Shown here: one piece after another, positions 22,459-33,435 of the stretch
Numbering within the stretch: the first letter of the stretch is position 1
How the letters are laid out: every line of letters starts with the position of its first letter
Assembly: GCF_008831285.2 (NCBI RefSeq)
Contig: NC_045143.1
Location: 8,875,503 to 8,939,502, forward strand
From: Nymphaea colorata
Lineage: Eukaryota > Streptophyta > Magnoliopsida > Nymphaeales > Nymphaeaceae
DNA: 64,000 nt
Direction: 5' to 3'
The notes under the pieces: model-generated
What the model was told of the DNA's origin: nothing
The model's database searches: none
The model's input: the letters and a program-made list of their open reading frames with translations, nothing else
Position numbers and translations under genes: made by a program

Positions 22459-25400
22459 TATTTATTTATTTATTTATTTATTTATATATGGAATACGTTG
22501 TCAAAACACAAAAGTATTAGGCAGAACACATAGGTGGTTAATGAGCCTAGAGCCTATGCAACTAGGCACATTAGGTGGTCCAAAAAAGAGAAACAAATAA
22601 TGCAATACAATGAAGCTGAAGCATTTCTCAAACCTACAAAGTGTCAACTTACAACAATAAAGCAATTGATACATGATAACAAACATATTAATCATTTCAT
22701 AACACGATAATAAGCATAACTAAATGTTTGAAAATTCAAATTTAATGAAGTTGAATAATCAAATTTTACAAATTATATAGCAAAGAAAAGCGCTTACAAG
22801 TACATACTAATATTTTAATTGGGTGAAGAAAAGAACTGCACAAAAATACAAGAAGAAAAGGGAAAATTTGTCGCAAAAGAAGAAAAAAGAAAGATAAAGA
22901 AGAAAACTCCAGTTTTAAAAGAAAAATTCATAGGCTATCAAGTATCTAAGTGAGCCTAGACGTCCTGGGTGATGTTCTTGGCATTATTAAGTGGTGGGTC
23001 ACTTGAACAGCTAGCGTAGGTGACCAGCCAAGGTTGAGGACCTTGATGAGCATAGGCAAGCCGTTGACAACATATGCATGAACACAATAAGCCCAGGTGT
23101 GAATAGAAGAAATAGGCAGTTGTTTGTCACCTGTAGTTCACCACAAGCAAGCTGAAACCCAAAGAAGCAAGGAATGCAAGGGACTTGGAATAACTGGCCA
23201 ATGAAACTGAATGTGGTCCTCCATGAATAACTACTATGAGTGGGCTTAATCCATTTTCTTTCTCCCCTTTGTTACTTGAGCCTTGAGAGTTGGAATGGAT
23301 GAAAATTGCCTCAAAGGGTTGTTTTGCACCTGCAAGAAATTTTAGAAATACAATGATATTTAAGAACCCATTTGGTGATCTCGTTTGTTTTAACTAGTAC
23401 AACCATTATTGTTTCAGTCCTAAACATGTAGAAACAAGCCGCACAATTTGAGCTCAAACGGTTAACAAAAAGAAACACATATATATGTACACATAGACAT
23501 ATATCCTTTGATTTTATTGTCACCAACAAGATTTTGCAGCAAACCAACTCACATTCTGCTTAAAAGCGAACAATAATGACAATTGAGTCAGTCAGCGCGA
23601 GAAGTGTGACATTATCAAGTGAAGGGAAAAAGGAAAAGTGAATTAGCTGAAAAAACCCCATAGGATGCAAAACATCTTGTAAGTCACAATAGCAATTGAT
23701 TAGACATCAAAACATCACAAGTTGTACAAAGTGATCGTGCGCAATGGTGATCACATATACCAACCAATAAGAAAGATTTATATCATTCCAGCACCCTGCT
23801 GAACATAAGACAGTATCCTCCGTATGGAAAGCAGATCCTCTAATGCTCCTGTACATGTAGTTAAAGTTCTTTTAAGATAGGAATGCAATGGCTATGACAC
23901 ATCATAGCCATAAAACAGTATATCTTTTTTATTGCAGTACATGGCTTTCCTGTATCTGCCACATTGTATATCATTCTTCTATTCCAGAATAATAATATAA
24001 ATGTTACTACAGAATATGAATATACATATTGGAATTCAAGAACAAGTTTAGCATATCCAGAAATTTACCACATAAAGACTGTTAGCAATTGCATTATCAG
24101 ACATTAAAGAGGAAAAAATGTTTTTTTCTTTCCTTTGAATAGAGATATTCAGTTCGAAACTTACCAGTAGTAAGATTTCCTGACAAATCAGGAACATCAA
24201 TTTTCAATATGTTGAACTGAAGCAATGACAGCATTGACTTGACCTGTTGAAGACCGATCAAGTCACTGAACAATAGAAATTGTTGGCAGAAAGCTACTGG
24301 AAAAGTAAAAAAGAAAAATATAAAAGTCCAATGGTAAGAATGCCACCCTTTTTGGAAGCAGCAAATTAATATATATTGTAAAGATTATCTTTTCACTTTT
24401 CATAACGGTTACCTTTTCTGAGTAGGCCAACTTTGGCAATGATATGTCCTGCCAATCCCATTCCGAACTTGTTTCGTTCTCCTTTCGATCAAGAAAGCAC
24501 CCATACTTGATTTGAGGGGGACTAACCGGGTTACTGGAAACTTGTTGCCAAAATGTGTGAAATCAGAGTTGCATAAATAACTTAGAAGAGCAATATTATG
24601 CAGTAAAGAAATTTACCCGCAAGGACAATGCCACCATCAACTGCAAGAAGATTCCATGAAGAGTCAGAATTGTGGGGGCTAATCCTCGATAACTTGCCAC
24701 TGAGTTGCATCAGACAGATTGATTAGTGATACTTGAGAGGTAGTAGCACTCATGCAATCAGAAAAAAGAAAAAAGAGAAAAAATCTACTGATCACCTTAA
24801 TACATCTACTGAAATTAGTACTTCAGTGCTACCCCAAACAGAAGAGAGTATCAAGGTAGATCCATCAGAAAGCCATGGTTTTGCGATGATACTATCACAA
24901 TAAAGTCCTGGGAAGGAACCAACATCTGCATGCATTACAACTGGGACCTACAAAATTTTTATGGTGAGTATGTGACAAACTTAGGACAGAATAAGAAAAA
25001 GGGACAGAATGAAAAGTTACAAAAACAAGAAATGAAGGACAGTCAGTAACAATCCCAGGAATAACTCTGCATACATCTCAACATAGAAATGAAAACTACA
25101 AAAAATGGTCAAAATAGCAATGGAAGGCCCCGCATGACATATTTGGCCATTGAATGTGACTGCATATTTGCAAAACATGTGTTAACTAGAACCACATCCT
25201 TTATACTTAACAGTTTTGCCTCCATGCGAACTAGATGCAAGAGATGCATTGTCTCACTAGGCCTGATGAAAAGGGTAACCACCACTAACACGCTGACTAG
25301 GATTTACACATGGCTATCTAGGTGTCTAATCTTACAAGATTGACCAATTTTAAGTTAGGAAATCAGTTCAAAGCAAGAAGAGACAGAGAGTTAAAGCAGT

Positions 25401-28400
25401 GAGAGATTCTTCATTAACAGCCATCAAGGAGGAGCAAGCCACCAAAATGAGGTCCAAGAATAGATTACCCCTTCAATGGTACATTAATGAAGCTACTTCC
25501 AAAAATGTTTACATCATATTTACTTAGAAGGTTCCTACGGCACACCATAGTGTGTGATATTCAGTCATAAAAATACCATTCGTTTGTAACATAATACCTC
25601 AAGAGTTGCAGAAACAGAGAATGCACGTACCAGATCAATAATGTTTGCCAAATCTGGTTTTCTGGTACTGGACCAATTCATTCTGTGCAAAGAATTGGTC
25701 GCACAATGAGCCCCAGACTCCACAGCACTTTTTGCCGATACAAACAAAAGGAACCTTCCATCTGGACTTTTTTGCCACATAAATCACATCGGTTAATTTT
25801 ACATACTAACAATTCCAAATCAATGAATCATACATGAAAAGGACACTGTCTTTTGAAAATTGGCAACAGAATGGCTGCATCCGAAGACAAGGACTCCAAA
25901 GTTATATAACAGTCAAAGGCTCAAAGATACGATGTAAGCAGCTGGGGTGACATATGCAAAGAAATAGTAAAACTGCTTCACTTTTGGAAAGAAGACCAAG
26001 AAAAGAATAACTAGGTAAGATAGAATCATATGGAAACCAATAATCTTATCCTTCAAAATGAACTACTCAGTCATTAGTTCATAAACAAAAAAGGTAACAG
26101 CAAGAAGACTTGATCTAACATCCTCTCTGTAAGATCAGTTTCAGTTTTAATGCTAGACTTGGAGTACTTCAAAGGGAAAAGCCCATCAAGACTTCCTGTA
26201 GTCACCCCAGCTGTCCTGGCTGACAGCAGAGAACTGTACTAGCTCGCTGATTTACCAAGTTTTCTTTTTAATTTCTGATGAAAAGGGATGCTTCAACGCC
26301 CAGACCGCTCAGTGGAGCCTCTCCTTAAGAGAAAAACCCAGGTGAGCCCCATCCAGCATGCCTTACAAGGTTAATACCATGGAAAAGATCAAGGATGCAA
26401 GCAGTGTTGGTACTTGATCTGGCTTTTCAGTTTAGCACTCTTCACAAACCCTCTTAGTCTTGTTGACTACCAAGTTAAACTGTGTCCCTAATCTTTCCCT
26501 GACGACAACAAGCAAGTTGGAGAAAGACACCGCATAGGGCATACTTGAGATATCTTGGTTCACTTTGAGGAAAAACAGTTTAATCGAAAGCCACACAACA
26601 TAGAGATAAGCGAGAAGCAACACGGCTCCTCAAAATAGTTCAACACGGTTCCCCAAAATAGAGGCTGTAAACAACACTCTCAAATAAGTGGTGTTACAAC
26701 TTATAATCTGTATGATGACTACCAACTTTGCCACTCTATTCATATAATATACTCATATACTCCACAATTGTGACATAAGATACTTATTGAAATATATTAC
26801 TAAATAATCCTGGTCATTAAGCATCTAAGATAATGCACAGTTATCATTGTTCACTTACGATTACCACCCAAGTCTAAATGAAAGGAAAGGAATACAAATA
26901 AAAATAAAAATAAAATGCAATCATTGTCGATCTGATCAAGCAAGTCATAAACAAGGACAGTCTAAAACACTTTACAAATTAGAGAAGATAAAATTACGTG
27001 AAACAAGGGAAGTAGGCACTCTGTGTATCTCCTGTCAGGTTGATGGCTGATGCACTCTCATGACCTTCATCTCTGTCGAAAATAAATTTTTAAAAGTTGG
27101 AATAAATGCTGCAATCACTTAGAAATAAAATTTCAATATATAGACGAGAAAAGTGATGCCTTTGTAAGATAAATGACTTTGAGTGTGGTTCCTTGGGTTC
27201 AAAAACAGGAGCCCTGACTGCATACAAAGAACATGGCCTGTTGTAACAGTATTTTATCCCAAGCTTTCGTGCAACACGGTGAGGAACATTAATATCAGAC
27301 CATCCAACAAAAACCAACGTCTGTTGCCCATCATCAGGAGATAGAGGTGCCCATACAACTTGCCCAACAGAAAGGGACTCTGGGATGCCTTCTACAGCTT
27401 GAGCTTCTCCACTGTGACAATAATAAAGAAAGGCATCAAATGAACCATATGGTTGTCTATTCGTCAATACATATTCAAGGTAAGGGAAACATGCACAGAC
27501 CTGTCGACGTTAACAACAAAAAGTGAGGGTTTCCCTTTTCCAGAGTATGATTCACCCCACTGCTCCTCCCAGTCCCCCTGACCTTTCCAGCTGTTAATGT
27601 TCTTTTCATCTGAAGGTCCTTCTTTAATGCCAAAACTATTGAACATGGGCTTAAGTGAGGAAGGTGCTTCAGCAACATAGGCAATAAATTGTTCATCATC
27701 GCTCCAACTAATACCTTCAAACCTGTAAGATCAAAACACAGTTTCAGATAACATATGACCCTGCTCTGTCAAACTGAATTTAGATAAAAAAGATATGTTA
27801 TTGACAATCTGTCATGCATGTCCTTTTTTATAGGTATCTAAAGCCAAACCAGCAGAACAAAAATCTACTTAATATTTCAATAACAAACAGAAAATTACCA
27901 TCCATCTGTATATAATGGACCATGAACAGATACTGGGATATGTATATCCTTTTGCATATGACAAGAGCTCCAGATTTCAAGTTGTACTGCAGATCCATTT
28001 TGACCATTTCGAACTATGAGAAGCTTTGAACCTGATGGTGAAGGGACAACTGTTGATACATCCACCAGTTCAAAGGGAAAAGGAGTGCATTGGAAGGTTA
28101 GAGAGTGGCTTTCTTCTTTTGAAATGTAGGAGGACAGAATGTACTTAGTTCTCTTGTTTGCTAAAAGATTTGTTTGGCTCAAATAGAACATTGCCCATGA
28201 ACCAGTCCCTACAAATACACCACCAAAATAAATCATTACTGAAAGTTAAGTCTCGCTATATTTGAGCCCTTTGAAGTACAACACTCAATTCAACATCCAC
28301 CATCACACATAAAACATACAAGATTATATCAAAGCATGAGACAGAAATGATCTCCATAAACAAGTAAACAACAAAATAGGATTGCCTAAAGCATGATAAT

Positions 28401-30191
28401 CAGCCATTAGTACACACAGATTATCAATAAAGGCTGCAATGACATACCATTACAAGAATTGAAAATCCAGGCCTTATCAACAGTTGACATATTGCAGAAC
28501 TCCTGAAGCAACTTAGCTTGGTCTCTGTAATCTTCATCGAAGTGCTTATCAGGGTTGTGTTTAGAGCCTCTTGTGACGACACTTTCACATGCTTCCATCA
28601 TTGACAAGGCTGAAAATTTTGTCCTACTTGTGACTAAAAGTGGTTGAAAAAGGAGCCTGCATGTGCATCAGCAGAAAATCTAAAAGATCGCTTCCAAGTC
28701 CATTTTTCTGACATCGTTCATTCTAATTATAAATCTGTAAAACTGTGGTGTAATTCTAGAGAACTAAGAAGTTATCAATTTGTCAGTTTCCAAATTCCGA
28801 AAAGTTCATTCATTATTGTATCAGAGGCACGTTAAGTGATGAGCAATACATTTTCCAACAGATGCTTATTTGGTGAAAAGTTACAATAAGAATTTCTTGC
28901 ACAACAACCATGAAATATCATGACGACCCCTGGCCATCAGCAGACAGCATTTTCTTCCACATTCATAATAATTGTTACAATAGGGAGTGAAAATGAATTA
29001 ATTGCTACGCACAAATAAATGATAAAAACTGTGTTGTTATCTATATCCGTTCTAGCCAGAGCTGTTCTCAACTTTTTGGCCCATTCAATCTCTTACTAGT
29101 GAAGTAACCTACTTATCAAGTGCAAGCATGATACAGACTGTATGAATTAGCATGTTGACACACCCTCCACTGAGCGTTAAGATGTCATATTAGTCCATAT
29201 CTTTACTTCTTACCAACACATGGAATGCACATTTCCTTATATGGGAACTTAACAGACAAGGACAGCTTGAGGATAATAAATGCGGAGAAAAATACTGTAT
29301 CAATCTTTACTCCTGTAGCGCCATATTCTGTTTGCCTCTTACTCTCGTAGATTCTCATCTATAAGGATGTAGCAACATCCTTAACACTAACATTCCTTGC
29401 CTTTGGGTCCAAGAGATATATATGATCAGCCAATAACTCATTTACCTTTTTGGATATATTGTGCACGTTTTCCCAGTTTAGAGATCACAGATACAGAGAA
29501 TCGCACGCATTTTTTCACCCCTGCAATTGTCTCTCGTTTCGCTCGCATAATCACAGATTCACATCGTTCCTGGTTTTTCATTGCACGCTTCAGAAATTAA
29601 CACATCACAAAGCTAGCACAACCTTATCCTTGGTTTTACCTTCTTTTCCAACAAACGAACACTGAGTTTTCACAAAAAACCATGTTCTTTCATATACAAG
29701 TAACCATCAAACAAGTAACAACCAACTGATCACCCAACAAGGAAACAACCAAGACCTATTATTTTTGGACCACCTCTCCTTCACTTCCTAAAAAGGCGCC
29801 AGGACTTTTCAAGATTCAATCCCGCCAACACGCTCCCAACGTATTGAACAGGAAATTCTTACACCAGCATCATCAAAGCTACGTCACAAAATACCGTTCA
29901 AATAATAAAAAGGAAGCCAAAGAATAGAATCCCTTGCTGCCCAACTCATGAAATCGGTCAAGCATGTAAAAATGCCAAAATAATAGCAGAATAAACTGAA
30001 AAACAAGATGAAGTAAAAAGGAACCCGATGCACGAAAATAAATGGGTAGGCCTTTTTCTTTTTGGTCACCTGCAAGGTGATCGAGAGATAGAAACTCTGT
30101 CTATGGACAAAGAGTTAGCAAGTGGAGAAACGAGTGAGAAGGGTGGAGAGAGAGTTTTCGCCAATGCGAGTCCGTTCAACAATGCAGGCAT
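19524..30191 (-). CDS. AARE: Acylamino-acid-releasing enzyme (acylaminoacyl peptidase), 18 exons
   Basis: This serine peptidase (S9C, prolyl oligopeptidase clan) removes N-acylated residues from peptides and can degrade damaged proteins. Exons: 30191-30070, 28656-28448, 28208-27899, 27722-27501, 27411-27160, 27072-26998, 25766-25631, 24947-24796, 24699-24617, 24540-24413, 24243-24165, 23329-23131, 21310-21250, 21127-21005, 20676-20479, 19993-19925, 19761-19685, 19587-19524. All phases join, giving 852 residues. The N-terminal part is the propeller-like region (VGWSDINVPHR, TPDGRFLLFVSAKSAVESGA). The C-terminal part is the alpha/beta hydrolase with HGGPHS, the nucleophile motif GGSHGGF (Ser705), Asp796 in GAQDLRVP and His828 in FPNDIHPIE. 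The end is SDFESFLNIGVWFKNYCS. Residues 1-59 are rich in Ser, Leu and Arg and look like an organelle transit peptide; Met60-Met61 is a possible second start. Exon 5 needs either a GC donor (27159) or a GT donor at 27177, 18 nt shorter and in phase. Introns hold AT-rich repeats. Confidence 0.94.
19655..19683. repeat. (GA)n/(CT)n microsatellite at an AARE splice donor
   Basis: On the minus strand the donor of exon 17 reads GAAAG|GTCTCTCTCT and runs straight into a CT dinucleotide tract, so the tract forms the start of a 97-bp intron (19588-19684). Confidence 0.85.
21660..21995. repeat. A/T-homopolymer-rich dispersed repeat, copy 2 (AARE intron 12)
   Basis: Inverted relative of about 8920-9260. 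Shared landmarks are AAAAAGTGAAAAAAGAGAAA and TTTTGGTGTTTTATG. Non-coding. Confidence 0.5.
22426..22487. repeat. Compound microsatellite (TG)n(TA)n(TTTA)n in AARE intron 12
   Basis: GTGTGTGTGTGT is followed by TA repeats and then TTATTTATTTATTTATTTAT. It is a simple-sequence tract with no further meaning visible. Confidence 0.9.
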
Positions 30192-31657
30192 GGGTGGGCT
30201 TCTAACGCAGGATAAGATACAGTCTTCGTACCTGTCACCGAGAGCGTATCACAATAATAGAATACAGTTACCAATTGGATGGGATACGAAGGCTCTTTTT
30301 TCGCCAATTATATAAAAATGCCAGAATTCTTTTCTTATTATCTCAACTTCATACAAGTAAAGTGCTGAAAAATAGCCAATTGTTCTCAAGCTAATTTCTT
30401 CAGGGAGCATAAACTTTTGCTATTACTGCAGAAAGAAGTTGAAATCTGGAAAATTGTATAAGATTGATAATCTTGTATTACAATTCAAATAATCTGAAGC
30501 ATCCATTTCTTGGTCCCTACATTGAAGGAAAGTTTCATCGGGACAAAGTATAGGTCGATTTTCAACTCTATTTCCCTGTCATCTTTTGTCCCTCGGTTAA
30601 AAGGATTGGAATGTGCTATCCTGATGATGGTGTTAAGTGTTATCTTGAGATTTGGAGCACCATTGTAGAGGTTAAGTAGACTAGGCCTTGTCTCATCCTC
30701 AGCCACCCCTCCTTTTTTTTTCTCTCTCTCTTTCTCTAAACATTATACACAGGTTAATCAGAACTTAAATATAAGCTGTTCTGAATTTGTCAACATCGTA
30801 ATTGTACCAATGCAATTTTGTTGGAAGAAAACTTAAGATCACTTGAACACGTTGTAAATAATATATTTTTTTAACTCATGTAACCTAGAATTACTATAGA
30901 CTTTCAACTCTCCTAAAATCCTATTCGTACACCCACTTAAAATCGCTCAACAGTTGGTCTTAGATCTTAAACTGTAAAAATCGCATTGAGAAGAAACTTG
31001 TACAATAAATAATCTTTGAAAGAGCAATTCCACAGCTTTTGTGCAATGAATGAACATGGTGACGGTAAAGGCGGACTAAATATCATTGCATTATGTGGAG
31101 CAGTAGATAGACGAGATTCCCTTCAATAATTGAGGGTCTTTGAGTGTCTCCTCGAAGACATCGCATATACAAAAACTGTTAAATTACGTAGGAAGGGACC
31201 ATTCCCCAGGATAGTTGATGGGAATCTTATGTTATTGCCATTTGGACTGACATCAATCGTACCAAACGAACAGAATCAGTGTTGTTTGTATTGGCCACAT
31301 CCCCGCTGCACCGTAGTTTAACTGCCCATATTTGGCTGTATCTTTATGTCTCTAAGGTTCTATTTTGTGTTTCAGGGCGTGGTTGGACCTATCATTCATC
31401 TTTTAATTTGGTGTCATGTTTGCTACCGTTTGCAGTTTAAAAAAACAACATGAGCATGACAATGACCATGACATTCGAACCTTTGACATTAAGTGTGATC
31501 TGCCTTGAATGCTTGATTGCACTAAACCACTTGAAGCGTGCATAGTCTACTTTGTCTCTCACTCTTTTGCCTGCTTATTATTTTTTAAATAAAACTTAGT
31601 TTACTTAGATTCCATGTGTTTATGCATATGTGTATGTGTGTGTGTATATATTCAAAT

Positions 31658-31843
31658 TTGTTGGATGCCAAATGTTACCAGATGGCTAAAAATCAAAGTC
31701 GGTGGCTAAAAAGTATCACAAACCATCGCTAAAAGTACCACAAACCATTATTGCACTATACACCGTAGTTACCACTAATATGACAACTATTTTTAGATCA
31801 GATTTTTCAATTTTTTGTATCCAGCAACATCCAGCATCCAGCA
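31658..31843. mobile_element. MITE family B copy 2
   Basis: The unit starts TTGTTGGATGCCAAATGTT and ends ATCCAGCATCCAGCA, an approximate inverted complement. The interior repeats GGTGGCTAAAAAGTATCACA and CGCTAAAAGTACCACAAACC, homologous to 17356-17528. Confidence 0.6.
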
Positions 31844-32395
31844 TAATATTGACTTAAATGTAGCATTAATCAAGAATATGGTATCTACACCGATACAAAC
31901 GAGACTGGAGAGAACAGCTCGTTGCTAGGCCTGGGTTAGCTTGGAAGAAGCCACTTCATGTCGTGATGCATAGCAGGGTGGGAAGTAATATGTTGTGTAT
32001 TATCGTGCACTTAAGGCATAAAATACTGTAGTCTGCCTTCAATTTAGGTTTAAGTTTACATATAATAGTAACGTTTTTTCAAACATGATTTGAATTTGCA
32101 TAAAAATCAAAGATAGATATAAATAAGTATTAGATTGAGGTTGAATGGTATTTTTTTTTTCTCTTTTTTCTTGTTTCAACTGTGACTCATTTAAGCTGAT
32201 ATTTTGTTCTTTTCAACCCATTTATGCTAGTTCTCTACAACCCGGCAGCAGGTGTCAATTGGTTATTGCTTTTTTGTTAGAGAATTACTAATTTAACTTC
32301 ACCCACTAATTTGAAATGGCATGTTTTTCTCAGGTGCACTGGGACGGGGATGAGACATCAACAGCACTGTCCTTAATATCGGGCTGGAACTCTAA

Positions 32396-32513
32396 AAGGG
32401 TGTTTGGTAACAGGTATGCTGTGTTCCTAGTATATGTTCCCAATTAATGACTACATCATTGGAATACTGTGTTTCAAAAAACTTAATGTTCCTGTTGCCA
32501 AATGTCTTTTAAA
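32396..32513. mobile_element. Short TIR element (about 118 bp)
   Basis: The ends are AAGGGTGTTTGGTAACAGG and, on the other strand, AAGACATTTGGCAACAGG, an inverted repeat of about 18 bp with few mismatches. The small size, TIRs and lack of coding sequence suggest a MITE. The GGGTGTTTGG-type end is typical of plant DNA elements; the superfamily is not settled. Confidence 0.6.
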
Positions 32514-33435
32514 AGTTTCTAATCAATTTAAGCTTCACCCCTACATTAAAGTAAGCTTTTAGAATTTTTTTTGGTAATTAATGTAACAAATTAATCTCTT
32601 AATGTTATGTAATCCATACACTGGAAATTTTCTTTGTTTACTAGCAGGTTCCTGAATTATGAGCACTACCGAAGGTAAGCATTGTTTTTTTCATTAACAG
32701 AATAAAGTACTTGAGAATGATTTACAAAATAAAATTGTATTTGAGAGCAGCGCAGTACTCATATTCTTTCAACCTGTATTAGCACTACCTACCTTGGGAA
32801 GAAGATTTCTCCTGTCCGTTGTGTTTGACGACAGGAAAAACCATCCAGCTGCCCTCTATCATGGATCATACCACCATGGCAGAAAGAAATAAAAAATTGA
32901 AAATGACAATCGTGGAACGGTTTATTACCGGCACATTGTCGAAGGGCCCTTATAACCCTTTTTTCTTCTCGCTTCTTCATATAAAAATGACAAAGAAAGT
33001 GAGATTATCATAGATAAAAGCATCCCGTGTTCGAAAAGGCAGTGAAGAGGAAAACTTTCTTCAACCAAAGTGAAAAATGTCCCACCTACTCACCAAGCCT
33101 ACTGGATGGAGATGCAAAGACGTAGTTCTAGCGAAGCTTTGGAAACATAAAGCTTTACTGCACGGAGAGGAGGGTGGAGCTCGCTCTGAAAGGAAAAACC
33201 AGATCTTTTCTGCGTGGAGGGGAGCAGGTGAAAAAAAAATAAATATTGTAGGAAGGTGAGGAAAATAACTTGAATTCCCTCTCATTGGAAGGTTTTCCCT
33301 TCGCATTAAGGGCAAAGGTGAACTTTTTTTGCCCCGGTTTGAAAGGGTGTCATTGATTTCAGGAACAACTGCACCCTGAGGTTGAATTGGACTTGTTTAT
33401 TGTTGATTTATATGAGTAGCGCTTGTTGAACTTGT

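Larger units (their letters stand above)
30192..33435. other. Intergenic region upstream of AARE
   Basis: AT-rich DNA without a supported gene. The first 150 bases presumably hold the AARE 5' leader and core promoter. The region includes MITE family B copy 2 (31658-31843) and a short TIR element at 32396-32513. The short open frames at 31130-31321 and 32819-33315 have no recognisable product. Confidence 0.6.

Noticed and set aside
29397-29665. Plus-strand frames in AARE intron 1
   Set aside because: Two overlapping short frames without motifs, homology or splice signals.
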